A stretch of 26,723 nucleotides of DNA from Oscillospiraceae bacterium (GCA_900765125.1 CAAFQL010000222.1:1-26723), one strand, 5' to 3'. Shown: positions 7,501 through 15,431, numbered from the stretch's first letter. Translations and numbers: made by a program. The notes: a model not told the origin generated them from the letters alone.

Positions 7501-9394
7501 CGTTATCCTTGCCTTTGATCTCCTTCTCCATGTAATCATTAGAAGCCTCATTAATGGCTTTTTCCATTGCCCTGGCACGAGCTGATTTTTCAGCTTCCTG
7601 GGTAACGATCTTGTATGCCTTAGCAAGATCATCCAAAGCGTTTTTCTCATCGCCTAAACCTTTCAAATACTCACCGTATTTGCTCATTATAGCCTCTTTA
7701 GCAGCACGATATTCATCCGTACCCTCTTTGGCTGCTTTTAGGCGTGCGAACATGGCATCTATCTGTAACCTTTCAGCACCTATAGCCTTCTCACTCTCAG
7801 ATATGGCTGTATTCAGCTTTTCCTGGGCTTTCTCAGCATCCGTTTGATAGGTAATGAGTTTGTAAATACCATATCCCAGTATTGCTATGGCTGCTGCTGC
7901 GATTGTATAAGGATTAGCCATGATAACAGCGTTCAACCTTGCGGCTACAGCAGTTAAACGTAACTTTGCGATTGATAGAATGTTTGTCGTAGTTACGTTT
8001 GCTGCCTGAGCTGCTGTATTGGCTCCTGTTGTTGTGGTATTCAAAGCCTTAGCAGCACTTTCTACAGCCAACTTCTTAGCTGAGAAATCACGAGTAGCAG
8101 CATGATATTGTAAGGCTGCTGTTTCCTTTGCAGTTGCAGCAGCAACCAGCTTCCTTTCAGCAGCTTCTACTTGTTTTGCGGATCCAGTGGCTCCAATGTG
8201 CATAAGCTCAGCCAACCTTTGTTTTTCCAGCTCCTTAGCAGCTATGTATTCAGCCTTTTTAGCAGCAATGGACTGACTGGCTGCTGATACCTCAGTACGT
8301 GCCTTTGCGAGAGCAGCAGTTTGAGATTCAATAGTAGTAGCTATCTCTGACTTTACAGCAGCAGCATACTCTAATGTGCCTTTGGTTAGGTTTTGTTTGG
8401 ATATAGCAGCCTGTTGTTCTACAGTGAGCAGCTTTGCAAGCTCTTCGGCTTCTCCAGTAGCTTGAATAGTGGTAACAGCTTGCTTTGTGGCTGCTACAGT
8501 CATAACAGCAGCCTTGTAAGCACCATAGGTAACTATTAGCTCCTGGATCGTTGCGCCAATTTCCTCATAGTTATCTACTACTGTAGCAGCAGAATCCAGT
8601 ACAGAGTTTATAATGCCTTCACTGTTTTTCCCTATGTTGTTGAACATTACAGAAATGCTATCCCCCAGGTTGGAGATCTTACCAGAGATTGTTTTACTTT
8701 GCTCTTCCATGAGGTTATAAAACATACCACCTGAATTAGTAAGGTTATCCAGGACTTTCTGAACCTCTGGAAAGCCGATCTTTCCAGCAGTAACCATAGC
8801 GTTAATCTCTTCCTCTGTTTTTCCAAGCTCTTTAGAAAGCTCTTTTACAAGTGGAATACCACGTCCCATAAATTGCCTTACGTCCTGGGTAAATAACCGA
8901 CCTTGCACCATTGTAGTACCATACAGGTACACAATATCATTCAAAGGAATAGATAAGCCAGCAGCAATATTACCAAGTTGCACCAGGCGATTAGTAACGT
9001 CCTCAGAAGCGACACCATAAGCGAGTAACTGCTTTGCACCAGAAGCAACACCCTGTAAATCGAAAGGAGTTTTTGCAGCCGTATCTATCACCTTATCCAT
9101 AAGGGCATCAGCTTTAGCTTTGCTACCCAGCATGGTATTGAAGGCAACCTCTAACTGCTGATACTCACCTCGGATATTGGCGATCTTATTAGCATATTCC
9201 AAAGCCTGTTGAGCCGTAAAAAATCCAGCAGCAGCTATAGTTAGTTTACGAAATATACTATCTATCCTACTACCTACCTTTTCGGCTGTATTGCCAATGC
9301 TTTGAAACAGAGAATTGGATCTGTTTACATCGCTTTCAAACTTTGAGTTATCAAGCCCTAAAGCCCACCATGTTGTTCCTTCGTTATTATTCAT
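4565..9394 (-). CDS. Tail tape measure protein
   Basis: This is the largest gene of the window, about 1609 residues. Residues about 75-245 carry the tape-measure N-terminal domain pattern: TPFDLQGVASGAKQLLAYGV, then LGNIAAGLSIPL, GRLFTQDVRQFMGRGIPL and SGGMFYNLMEEQSKTISGKI. Long Ala- and Lys/Glu-rich coiled coils follow, with hydrophobic segments near MANPYTIAAAAIAILGYGI and ASVILAVVGAAISVITTLFG that could act in membrane passage. The protein sets tail length and fills the tail tube. I chose the ATG at 9394 (MNNNEGTTWW): it overlaps the stop of the frameshifted chaperone frame as ATGAATAA, which suggests coupled translation. A TTG at 9409 is a less likely alternative. Confidence 0.93.
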   Translation of the reverse strand: MNNNEGTTWWALGLDNSKFESDVNRSNSLFQSIGNTAEKVGSRIDSIFRKLTIAAAGFFTAQQALEYANKIANIRGEYQQLEVAFNTMLGSKAKADALMDKVIDTAAKTPFDLQGVASGAKQLLAYGVASEDVTNRLVQLGNIAAGLSIPLNDIVYLYGTTMVQGRLFTQDVRQFMGRGIPLVKELSKELGKTEEEINAMVTAGKIGFPEVQKVLDNLTNSGGMFYNLMEEQSKTISGKISNLGDSISVMFNNIGKNSEGIINSVLDSAATVVDNYEEIGATIQELIVTYGAYKAAVMTVAATKQAVTTIQATGEAEELAKLLTVEQQAAISKQNLTKGTLEYAAAVKSEIATTIESQTAALAKARTEVSAASQSIAAKKAEYIAAKELEKQRLAELMHIGATGSAKQVEAAERKLVAAATAKETAALQYHAATRDFSAKKLAVESAAKALNTTTTGANTAAQAANVTTTNILSIAKLRLTAVAARLNAVIMANPYTIAAAAIAILGYGIYKLITYQTDAEKAQEKLNTAISESEKAIGAERLQIDAMFARLKAAKEGTDEYRAAKEAIMSKYGEYLKGLGDEKNALDDLAKAYKIVTQEAEKSARARAMEKAINEASNDYMEKEIKGKDNVEELLKDKFKGKKDKDGVDLAETYYWKIKPVLEGKGEITQEIQDIVKQFDETKYLPGDPMTGIGAMTYTANDLQEEINKVFKARGIFNKVMEEAQKRFGENLPGKDDGKKEAEAFDMQKASLSELDAELVKAKATLDAYNTAVDKNNGLTKDGNTVIKDNVDSQSAYVTNLKKRILEEEKDLKIIREVEERVAKLKKDQKETVKGSSEYNNYQSRIDSLSKLLPSTKSTKEKKDYSDEIKKDAQEKIRIEKDMEFAIRQAKINLDKDGFSKTMDQNQLNYEQEMEQLRRQQEDKLNKIQDWEKTVWESKGKKGKFTPTTTELSDDDKKKYKEMEELAGKKLAFNNQNTIEEMLKQYQTYADKRKAIEEKYQKDIDAMKAANEKAKKEGKDPVFSEDNISQAEKDKKDALDTLDQEIASREASFSVWVDRIASLGLKQLKSALETARASLDKDGSKLNEKEKAVLRAKIKTLEKKVEVAEAKDASTSSAEKSKKKWGDTLKVMNEVQDTVNDITSSFDGLDDITKTVLSSATNIAGGIIAMISGIQALSVAGAEAIKGVERASVILAVVGAAISVITTLFGMTSKAEKEHQEALKEIAENKLEMQRKYNLLLMEQNLLMKEATSIFGEDQIAKAARSIEVYRQAIEDYKETLKGDKPQMTKFEKMFGDITGRYKKQMDEYNQGVGALSNVTVKTGSYTTGAWFWKKQHDIYTSVLDVYPDLIDGENKLNKERAQAIIDTQTMSDENKNLLQNLIDLQEQAEEAQEALRDYLQNTFGSLGDSIMDSLVNAIENDGVDAWEKFGEAGSSVLEDLGKQIAYSLFFSDKFKKLQADLEKIYGSGKSEEEIAKDARDLVASFYQGIGTDMNNAQQWMEQWKEEANKQGFNLWETTNREVSAKGIESVNQESVDELNGRTTAIQGHTYLISESMKLLVANAGKMLELLTGIRDNTAHLEDIKQSNKEMLLAIDNMNNKGMILRKN

Positions 9395-10132
9395 CTTCGT
9401 TTTCGTCAAACAGTGCCTTTCTTATTGCTTCCTGGTTAGCTGGATCATCGCCATTTAGAGTACTATCTTCATCTCCTTTTGCTCCTGTATCTTTCTTTGG
9501 TGAGAATGTTGGTATTACAGCATTATAAAGCTGAATATTAGCGAAACTCATCTTATAAAGAATATAGTCAAATGGAAGGTTATAGCACTTAGCTATCCCT
9601 GCTATTACTGACCAGATACTATCGTTTCCGCTTCCTCCATCGGTTTTGTCGGTCTGATTAGATTTACTTCTATCAGGGAAGCGGTAAGCCCGAAAAAATC
9701 GCCAATCTCCATACGGTTGAGTATTGAAATTGTGATAGAGTTTACCCTACTGGGAGGTATCTTTTTCAAAACCTTATCAGAAAGAACAGCCTTATTATCA
9801 ACTACTACCACTTTCTTTTTCTTTTTGCGTATCAGCCCGAAACAATGCTTTTCTATCTCTATAATTTCTTTCTCTGAGGTTAGATTATCAGCACCCAGAA
9901 TCAGAGTAGCAACAATATCACCAAGTACCCTACAATCTTTAGCGACAAATAAGGATTCAAACATTACTTGTTTACTGTCTAACTTCAATCCTGGGAGCTG
10001 AGCAATCAATTCAGAAGCAAGAATAATAGTAGCTATAGAAGGAGGAGCAACTTTGTAGGTTTCCTCTCCGATCTGAACGCAATAAGGCTTTTGTAAAACC
10101 GTATCTGCTACCTTTTTCTCTATATTATCCAT
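9387..10132 (-). CDS. Tail assembly chaperone, -1 frameshift product (lambda GT-like)
   Basis: If ribosomes slip back one base on T TTT TTC (9698-9692), the first 147 residues of the short chaperone are joined to 101 residues of a second open frame ending in TAA at 9389-9387, giving 248 residues. The second frame has no suitable start of its own. It encodes a conserved-looking segment, IWSVIAGIAKCYNLPFDYIL followed by YKMSFANIQLYNAV, like the T domains of siphovirus chaperones that bind the tape measure and tail tube proteins. It then has an acidic tail. The stop overlaps the tape measure start. The frame is fully open across the join when read codon by codon. Confidence 0.82.
9605..10132 (-). 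CDS. Tail assembly chaperone, short form (lambda G-like)
   Basis: The protein has 175 residues and lies between the tail tube gene and the tape measure gene, the invariant place of the G/GT tail assembly chaperones in long-tailed phages. It is rich in charged residues, with a run of lysines near residue 105 (IRKKKKKVVVVDN). The frame ends at 9605. About 30 codons before the stop it carries a T TTT TTC heptamer in the correct phase for -1 slippage, giving the longer product at 9387-10132. The family is assigned from gene order and the frameshift, not from a recognised motif. Confidence 0.8.
   Translation of the reverse strand: MDNIEKKVADTVLQKPYCVQIGEETYKVAPPSIATIILASELIAQLPGLKLDSKQVMFESLFVAKDCRVLGDIVATLILGADNLTSEKEIIEIEKHCFGLIRKKKKKVVVVDNKAVLSDKVLKKIPPSRVNSITISILNRMEIGDFFGLTASLIEVNLIRPTKPMEEAETIVSGQ
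9692..9698 (-). promoter_or_regulatory. Programmed -1 frameshift slippery site T TTT TTC
   Basis: On the minus strand the bases read GA-TTTTTT-CGGG. In the frame of the short chaperone the codons are GAT TTT TTC, so the heptamer has the X XXY YYZ phase needed for tandem tRNA slippage. Only a weak possible downstream hairpin was seen (CTTC / GAAG, about 20 bases further on). Confidence 0.85.
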
Positions 10133-10143
10133 GCTTACCTACT

Positions 10144-10617
10144 TTAGCCTACATTCGCTGGAGCTGTCTTACTGTACTTTTCAAGCATTTTGCCTGTTTT
10201 CGGTTTCAGAGAAGTAAAAATGTACTTCAACTGCTTACCTTTAGCAGACGACCATTCTTCTTCCACTTCTACAGCACATTTACGCATGATAAAGCCATCC
10301 AGAGTAGAATCCTCTGGAGTAAGTCTTACGCAATACTCATCGGCTATTACGCCATCTTCTTCTGGAATAGGATCATCAGTACCAGAAGGCACGAAAATAC
10401 TCATAGCGAGCTGCTTGTAAGACTTTTGCATCTTACGACCAACAAGCTCATGCCCTTCTCCATAAAGTTCCTGGGCACTACCCTTTACAGTAGTCAAAAG
10501 AACGGTGTTCTCTTCTGCCGTAGGCATTGTATCGAATTTGGTAGGTGCAGCATCCTCAGCACCAGTTTTGCCATATTCAACCAAAGGTTTACCCCATGTA
10601 ATTTTTTGATTTGACAT
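10144..10617 (-). CDS. Major tail tube protein (probable)
   Basis: The protein has 157 residues and is encoded immediately before the tail chaperone genes, the usual place of the major tail tube protein. The sequence starts MSNQKITWGKPLVEYGKTG and has alternating beta-type stretches and a conserved-looking LKYIFTSLKPKTGKM near the end. Such proteins stack as rings to form the tail tube. The gene begins 3 bases after the preceding gene. The call rests on order and size. Confidence 0.7.
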   Translation of the reverse strand: MSNQKITWGKPLVEYGKTGAEDAAPTKFDTMPTAEENTVLLTTVKGSAQELYGEGHELVGRKMQKSYKQLAMSIFVPSGTDDPIPEEDGVIADEYCVRLTPEDSTLDGFIMRKCAVEVEEEWSSAKGKQLKYIFTSLKPKTGKMLEKYSKTAPANVG

Positions 10618-10619
10618 AA

Positions 10620-11027
10620 CTAAAATGTTTTTAATTTGAAATTGATTTTTACATTCACAAAATACTGTTCCAGTTTCTCAGCCTTGTAGCTCTGGATCAT
10701 TGCACCCAGAGAGAAAGAATAATCAGACGGTTTTAAGGATTTTACAACTTCATCGGCTTTACGTCCTAAGTATCTGCACCTGGCAACATCTTTCACAAGA
10801 ACTTTGCTACCATTATCGACATTCGGAACATAAATATTCACGTTTACGGATCCAGTTTGAAATTGCCCATCAAGCCCAGTAAGGAATGATACTACAATAT
10901 CTTCGTTCTTAGAATCCAGTGGGCGTGTACCTTCCCTGTAAACGATCCCTTTTATCTCCTTTGCCAGTGGACTTTCTTTAATGATATTGAAAACGTCCAG
11001 CTCTACTTCTTCACCTGTTTTATTCAT
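10620..11027 (-). CDS. Tail terminator / tail completion protein (probable)
   Basis: The protein has 135 residues and lies between the gp10-like protein and the tail tube gene, where tail terminator proteins are encoded. It has a mixed alpha/beta pattern (EIKGIVYREGTRPLDSKNED, then NVNIYVPNV and a C-terminal INFKLKTF strand) like the small terminators that cap the tail tube. Its start overlaps the stop of the upstream gene by 4 bases. No diagnostic motif was seen. Confidence 0.55.
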   Translation of the reverse strand: MNKTGEEVELDVFNIIKESPLAKEIKGIVYREGTRPLDSKNEDIVVSFLTGLDGQFQTGSVNVNIYVPNVDNGSKVLVKDVARCRYLGRKADEVVKSLKPSDYSFSLGAMIQSYKAEKLEQYFVNVKINFKLKTF

Positions 11028-11458
11028 TTCAATTCAAAGCCTAACTGTTTCATAATTAGAGGTACGAGTTTGTTTGCCAATAATTCAGCAGAGGTTATAA
11101 CATTGTAGTTTCTGGCTTCTACATAGGCTGCGTAACTCATACCAGTAGATACGATCAGGACTATTCCTGTCTGATATTGCTTTTTGAGTGCATCCAAATG
11201 CTTTTTCCCTTTCTGTCCCCCTTCGGTATTAGCGTAGGTACTTTCCTGGATAACTTCACCATTGAAAAGGACTGCATAACCGATAGAGTTTCTAAGGTTC
11301 CCAGTTCGATCTATATAGTTGCCATTCAAACGGGCTTCACTCAGACACGCTTCACCGACATATACAAAAGCCTTTATAGCTCTCCTGAAAACAACTTGCT
11401 TTGTTTCATCAAGGAAGTTGCTAAATGCGCTATCAGGTGTCTTTTTAGTGAATCCCAT
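11024..11458 (-). CDS. HK97 gp10-like head-tail completion protein
   Basis: The protein has 144 residues. The central segment NGNYIDRTGNLRNSIGYAV is the hallmark of HK97 gp10-like neck/tail completion proteins (the pattern D-R-T-G-N-L-x-x-S-I), and STGMSYAAYVEARNYNV follows in the expected place. It overlaps the upstream gene by one base and the downstream gene by four, so the whole block is one translation-coupled operon. It acts at the neck of the virion during joining of heads and tails. Confidence 0.75.
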   Translation of the reverse strand: MGFTKKTPDSAFSNFLDETKQVVFRRAIKAFVYVGEACLSEARLNGNYIDRTGNLRNSIGYAVLFNGEVIQESTYANTEGGQKGKKHLDALKKQYQTGIVLIVSTGMSYAAYVEARNYNVITSAELLANKLVPLIMKQLGFELK

Positions 11459-11769
11459 TAAACAGTAATTTTTACTCTACCAGATCGTTCTATAAACACA
11501 ATATCCTGTACCTCAAACTCTCCCAGCATTTTATTTCTATCATTGGTAAGTTTTACCGTATCAGCCTCAAATTCCTGGATTTCAATCAGGATTTCATAGC
11601 TTGAATCGGTAAACTTACCCTGCTGATATATAGAATGGTTATGCTTTACAGCTTTGTACGAACAGTTAATAGGCTTACTCCAGCTAACATCAGATTGAAT
11701 AGGCTCGCTATTCTCATCCAATCCTCCACCAGATAAAATCTTGTACTGTATTACTCCGTTGTATTGCAT
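11458..11769 (-). CDS. Head closure / stopper-like connector protein
   Basis: The protein has 103 residues, is predicted to be beta-rich, and sits between a gp6-like connector and the gp10-like protein, where head-tail joining stoppers are encoded. The stretch FEVQDIVFIERSGRVKITV at the C-terminus forms likely strands. No family motif is clear, so the function comes from position. Confidence 0.5.
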   Translation of the reverse strand: MQYNGVIQYKILSGGGLDENSEPIQSDVSWSKPINCSYKAVKHNHSIYQQGKFTDSSYEILIEIQEFEADTVKLTNDRNKMLGEFEVQDIVFIERSGRVKITV

Positions 11770-11772
11770 AAT

Positions 11773-12099
11773 TTACCACTGATTAGATCCATCCGAAATA
11801 GAAGGCTCATCGACAAACTCGGAGCTATCCATACCATACTCCTTACAGAGAAATGCAATATTCTTTTCTATTGCCTCTCTATCCCATGAATCAGATATAC
11901 CACTCTCTGAATGGCTATTTTCAGCCATACCCTTAACAATACCAATAGCCAACCTAACGAGCTTTGCGTTTTTCGGCTTATAAGGCTCTGTAGCCTCTAT
12001 TCCATTGTCTATAAGGGTAAATTCCAGCACGTTCTTATCAGGGTAGAAGCCTGTACATATTTTGGTGCATAATGCACGAATAGCATCTAAGTTTGTCAT
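11773..12099 (-). CDS. Head-tail connector, gp6-like
   Basis: The protein has 108 mostly helical residues. The N-terminus MTNLDAIRALCTKICTGFYP and a central helix (AKLVRLAIGIVKGMAENSHS) resemble small adaptor proteins encoded just after the capsid in Bacteroidales phages. Position between the capsid block and the gp10-like gene supports a head-tail adaptor. The C-terminus is acidic and probably disordered. Confidence 0.55.
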   Translation of the reverse strand: MTNLDAIRALCTKICTGFYPDKNVLEFTLIDNGIEATEPYKPKNAKLVRLAIGIVKGMAENSHSESGISDSWDREAIEKNIAFLCKEYGMDSSEFVDEPSISDGSNQW

Positions 12100-12106
12100 G
12101 GCTCAA

Positions 12107-12472
12107 CTATTTAGGATCCTTACAAAGAGTTTCGGAAAGAGCTTTGTTTTGCTCTTCTGTCAGCTCAGCCAACTTCTTAGTTACACCAGGTAAACCAGCG
12201 TTCTTAGCTATGTTTACACCGATAGCATTCAAAGCGGCTTTTACTTCTTCTACTTCAAACTCCTTCTCAAACAGTTGGATCTTTGCGGATCCCTCTGTAT
12301 CTGCCTGGCTTTTTTCAGCAACAGGCTTAACAGATAAAATACTGCAAATACCACGAGCTACAAGATCATTCACTCTATCGATCTCATCGGTAAGGAGAGT
12401 ATCACCCTCCTTGTATTTTTTCTCAGGATCGTATTTATCCGTGAGAGGTTTTAAAACTTTTAATTCAAACAT
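12107..12472 (-). CDS. Small capsid-linked protein with HeH-like C-terminus
   Basis: The protein has 121 residues. The N-terminal half (FELKVLKPLTDKYDPEKKYK followed by EGDTLL) looks like a small beta domain. The C-terminal half, FEVEEVKAALNAIGVNIAKN followed by AGLPGVTKKLAELTEEQ, resembles the short helix-extended-helix repeats found in some phage head proteins. It sits directly downstream of the major capsid gene. Its function is unknown; it may decorate or bridge the capsid. Confidence 0.5.
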   Translation of the reverse strand: MFELKVLKPLTDKYDPEKKYKEGDTLLTDEIDRVNDLVARGICSILSVKPVAEKSQADTEGSAKIQLFEKEFEVEEVKAALNAIGVNIAKNAGLPGVTKKLAELTEEQNKALSETLCKDPK

Positions 12473-12489
12473 GATTCACAAATTTTTAA

Positions 12490-13734
12490 TTAACCGACAT
12501 TTACCCCAGAAGCGGAAGCCTCAGAAGCCTTCTTAGAATCGTATGTTTCCTTCTTGAAGAAAGTAACACCTTCCTCAATAGTCTTAAGCTCCTCAAAGCC
12601 TCTAACCTGGAAGCAAACCAGAGCGTTAATCTCATTGATAACTGGGATTAAACGAGCAGATCCTTGCGTGTATTCTCCAGCCTTTTGTCCTGTAGATTCA
12701 CCTGTACGCCATTTTGCGATACGAATACCGTTACCAGCATCCATGTAATCCACGTTATCCTCTTCAAAGAGTTCGTTATCTTCAATAGCTGGCTGGATAA
12801 AGCCCATCTTACCAGCAGGCTTAAACACAATCATGTTATGGTTCCAGGGATCCAAAGCCTGGCGATCACCATCTTTTTCAATAGCGACCAAACGAGTGAT
12901 CTCACGTACTTTCGGCAAGCCATTATCTGTAAACAAGGTGTTCAAATCGGCTACACTTACGACCTTAGCAGACTTATCTTTTCCGTATGCAGATTCACGA
13001 ATGTTAATATCTCTACGGATAAAGGCGATCAGCTCAGGAGCCATCAGCATCTCTTCAAAATAGATACCCATGTTTTTAAACAGGGTAACGATCATTGTAA
13101 GAGTGAGAATAATATCCAGCTTACCAGCTTTTGAATTGACTTCATTCCACAAGAGAGCCGAAACAAGTTTGTTAGCCTCTTCCATCAGGTAGTCTATCTC
13201 AAACTCACGACCGCCAGGATTGTTAATTTCAGGTTTGAAACGGCAAATACCAAAGTTTGAGATTGCGTTTAATACCATAAAATCAGCCGTATCTTTACAG
13301 CCCAGATAAGCGTTCTCCAAATCGTTGCGCAAAGTCTTTTCAATCTGCTTAACCTTTTGCCCATCTTTCAGGAACGGAGATTTATAAACCTCCAACAGCT
13401 TACGATAAGTGGAAGCCTTCATAAAGAACTTGTGCCCTACACGTGGGATCTCCTCATTCCAAATATCAAAGCCATCGGAACGTCTTAGCGGAGTAGGAGA
13501 TTCATTACCGATCAGGGTAGCCATTACTCTCAAATGGTACTTACCCATAATACCCTCAGCTCTCAGAGAAAGCTGCGGAGCTTCCCAATCAAACCACTCA
13601 TCGGAATAGGTTTTCTGAAACAGGGCTACTTCACGTTCGGAAGCCTTATCCAGTGCCTTTTTCCAGGTTGCCAGGAAGTCAATAGGTTTGCCATCTTTGA
13701 ACAAACCTGTGAATGTTGAATAAATTGATTTCAT
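12490..13734 (-). CDS. Major capsid protein
   Basis: The protein has 414 residues and is encoded after a scaffold-like and a head-fibre-like gene and before the connectors, the canonical place of the major capsid protein. Segments such as YHLRVMATLIGNESPTPLRR, LMAPELIAFIRRDINIRESA and IVFKPAGKMGFIQPAIEDNE match the pattern of HK97-fold coat proteins with an E-loop, spine helix and A domain. No N-terminal delta domain is obvious, which fits a separate scaffold gene. The exact capsid family was not determined. Confidence 0.8.
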   Translation of the reverse strand: MKSIYSTFTGLFKDGKPIDFLATWKKALDKASEREVALFQKTYSDEWFDWEAPQLSLRAEGIMGKYHLRVMATLIGNESPTPLRRSDGFDIWNEEIPRVGHKFFMKASTYRKLLEVYKSPFLKDGQKVKQIEKTLRNDLENAYLGCKDTADFMVLNAISNFGICRFKPEINNPGGREFEIDYLMEEANKLVSALLWNEVNSKAGKLDIILTLTMIVTLFKNMGIYFEEMLMAPELIAFIRRDINIRESAYGKDKSAKVVSVADLNTLFTDNGLPKVREITRLVAIEKDGDRQALDPWNHNMIVFKPAGKMGFIQPAIEDNELFEEDNVDYMDAGNGIRIAKWRTGESTGQKAGEYTQGSARLIPVINEINALVCFQVRGFEELKTIEEGVTFFKKETYDSKKASEASASGVNVG

Positions 13735-13747
13735 CTAATACCTTGTT

Positions 13748-14398
13748 TTAATAAGTTTGTGAAAGTCGAATGTGTGGATTAGCTTTCAGATAGCGTTTGG
13801 TACTATCCTTCATACTGTCAGGGATCGGCAAAATACGTCTTTCCATAACGGCATATTGCATCGTGTCCTCTGTAACGTCGATAGGAGTTTCAAACTCTCT
13901 AACAGTAACCTCCTCAATAGTTAAGCTGTTAGGCTCACCGATAACAGCAGCTTTAGCTTCGCTATCCGCTACAACCTCTACCAGAATTTGATCTACAGCC
14001 AATCCTGTGATTGCTTTTGAGAGAGTAATAACATAAGCAGCATCAGCTACACCAGGCTTTTCAATAGATACGATTGAAGGAGCATCTGCGAAAGTGCCAG
14101 AAACAGCATCCGCTTTCAACAATTTATCACCAACAGCGAAACATGGCTGGCAATAAGCGTTAGATACCAAAGTGATAACCTTTGCATCCTCAGTATCTAT
14201 AGCTTTCACCTTAGCAGTCTTTACGATCTGTACTTTTCTGGTTTTTTCATCGAAAACAGCAAGAGTTCCAGTAGGGATAAGATCACCAACTGAAAACCGT
14301 TGCTTTTCTCTTTCCAGATTAAAACCACCCTGTACAATCTGGGGGCTGCCTGTGAAAATCGGTTTTTCACCGACAAAAGAATACTTCTTTCTTTTCAT
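13748..14398 (-). CDS. Head fibre / capsid decoration-like protein
   Basis: The protein has 216 residues. The segment FSVGDLIPTGTLAVFDEKTR and the following repeats of short beta strands (KVQIVKTAKVKAI, KVITLVSNAY, CFAVGDKLLK) resemble head-fibre or decoration proteins placed before the capsid gene in phages of Bacteroidales. A second half (VREFETPIDVTEDTM and ERRILPIPDSMKD) is not recognised. It is encoded 13 bases upstream of the capsid gene in the same operon. Confidence 0.55.
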   Translation of the reverse strand: MKRKKYSFVGEKPIFTGSPQIVQGGFNLEREKQRFSVGDLIPTGTLAVFDEKTRKVQIVKTAKVKAIDTEDAKVITLVSNAYCQPCFAVGDKLLKADAVSGTFADAPSIVSIEKPGVADAAYVITLSKAITGLAVDQILVEVVADSEAKAAVIGEPNSLTIEEVTVREFETPIDVTEDTMQYAVMERRILPIPDSMKDSTKRYLKANPHIRLSQTY

Positions 14399-14412
14399 TT
14401 TACTACAGGTTT

Positions 14413-15000
14413 TTATTTAACAATAATTGTTTCCAGCAAAGAATCAGAAGCCTCATCTACATTCTTTTCCGATGCTGTTTTTACACTCTCTGGATCTTCT
14501 GGAAGCAGGTTTTCAGTGATGAGATCCTGTTTTAAGGAAGCACAAAATTTGTCGGGATCCTCATTTTCAGGGATAACCAACCCTTTTCTACGCCATGCAG
14601 GAATACCATGTTTATCCAGGGCTTGTGTAACCGCACTTTCACGTTCCTTAGCAGCCTGTTCTTTTCTCATAGTTTCCAGCTCCTTTTCCATATCCTCAAT
14701 TTTCTTTGCATTCGGATCTTTCTTAGGCTCCTCCTTCTTTGTCGGATCATCATCCTTTTTTGCGGGATCATCATCGTTCTTAGGATCATCCTTTTTCTTA
14801 GTAGCCCACCTGGTAGCTTCGCCTTGTGTTTCCTTTGCGATTTCTGCTATCTGGTTTGCCATGTTACCGATTGCTGTTTCATCAGTCGAATCATCCTCAA
14901 TGCTGCCACCTATCTTTTCGGTTATCACTTTAAGGTACTTCTCTGATAGTCCTGTGTCTTTACACAAGTCTTTCACTTTTACAAAGAGTGCTTTGTTCAT
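14413..15000 (-). CDS. Scaffold-like protein, first gene of the capsid-tail operon
   Basis: The protein has 195 residues. A short folded N-terminus (about 1-65) is followed by a highly charged Lys/Asp/Glu linker (about 70-105), a helix rich in Glu and Lys, and a C-terminal part with HGIPAWRRKGLVIPENEDPD. A charged, helical protein encoded just before the major capsid fits a scaffolding protein. It is the first gene after the divergent control region, 20 to 30 bases downstream of a TACATTTG promoter box, so its 5' leader is short. Confidence 0.6.
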   Translation of the reverse strand: MNKALFVKVKDLCKDTGLSEKYLKVITEKIGGSIEDDSTDETAIGNMANQIAEIAKETQGEATRWATKKKDDPKNDDDPAKKDDDPTKKEEPKKDPNAKKIEDMEKELETMRKEQAAKERESAVTQALDKHGIPAWRRKGLVIPENEDPDKFCASLKQDLITENLLPEDPESVKTASEKNVDEASDSLLETIIVK

Positions 15001-15026
15001 TTCACTTAAGTTTTAATGTTATGTGG

Positions 15027-15034
15027 CAAATGTA
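15027..15034 (-). promoter_or_regulatory. Promoter -7 box for the leftward structural operon
   Basis: On the minus strand the bases read TACATTTG, a perfect match to the Bacteroides TAnnTTTG box, ending 27 bases before the start codon at 15000. No TTTG is found at the usual 20-base spacing; one occurs only 14 bases upstream (15052-15049). A GGTAATATT site touches the box, and a 16-base palindrome lies further upstream. This suggests a promoter that needs an activator. Confidence 0.6.
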
Positions 15035-15360
15035 GGTAATATTTTCGACAAACGGTGTATATATACACCAGTAATTTTTAGGGCAAAAATTCTTAATATC
15101 AGTCTATTAGTAGCATTTTATTTGTTGTATTAAGTATATCAAACAAAAGAGAGAAGAGGTAATATCTAAAAAAAATATTCACCAGGTAATATTTTAGCCG
15201 TTTTGCAGTGGATTATTACCTACTAACACAGAACAACAAACCCTAACAAGAGATAAGAAGCACGTAAATATTACCTGAAAACATCCCTAAAATGACTATT
15301 TTAGGTATTTTATTATCTTTCTTGCAAAATATTACCTAATTTACTTGGTAATATTACCAA
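15034..15360. promoter_or_regulatory. Array of GGTAATATT operator-like motifs in the divergent region
   Basis: The motif AGGTAATATT(TT) occurs forward at 15034, 15157 (ending ATC) and 15184, and in reverse at 15212-15221 (one variant base), 15266-15276 and 15326-15337. It also forms a perfect palindrome, TTGGTAATATTACCAA, at 15345-15360. The palindrome overlaps the -33 region of the rightward promoter and the first copy touches the -7 box of the leftward one, so one repressor could control both. The rest of the 430-base gap between the start codons at 15000 and 15432 has no gene. Confidence 0.65.
15054..15069. promoter_or_regulatory. Perfect 16-base palindrome GGTGTATATATACACC
   Basis: The sequence equals its own reverse complement and is centred about 41 bases upstream of the predicted start point of the leftward operon, a common place for an activator site. 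A near copy (14 of 16 bases) lies at 23324-23339, upstream of the antirepressor promoter. Both are followed by A. Confidence 0.55.
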
Positions 15361-15375
15361 CATCACATATATTTG
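15345..15375 (+). promoter_or_regulatory. Rightward promoter of the accessory cassette
   Basis: TATATTTG at 15368-15375 is a perfect TAnnTTTG box. TTG at 15345-15347 lies 20 bases upstream, the same spacing as at the two best promoters of this window (20193 and 23376). The -33 part lies inside the TTGGTAATATTACCAA palindrome, so a protein bound there would block it. The leader to the ATG at 15432 is about 50 bases. Confidence 0.7.
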
Positions 15376-15431
15376 CATCGTAATCAAGTTGGTTACATCA
15401 AAAGAATGTGCAACACTAAAAATATCGGATT

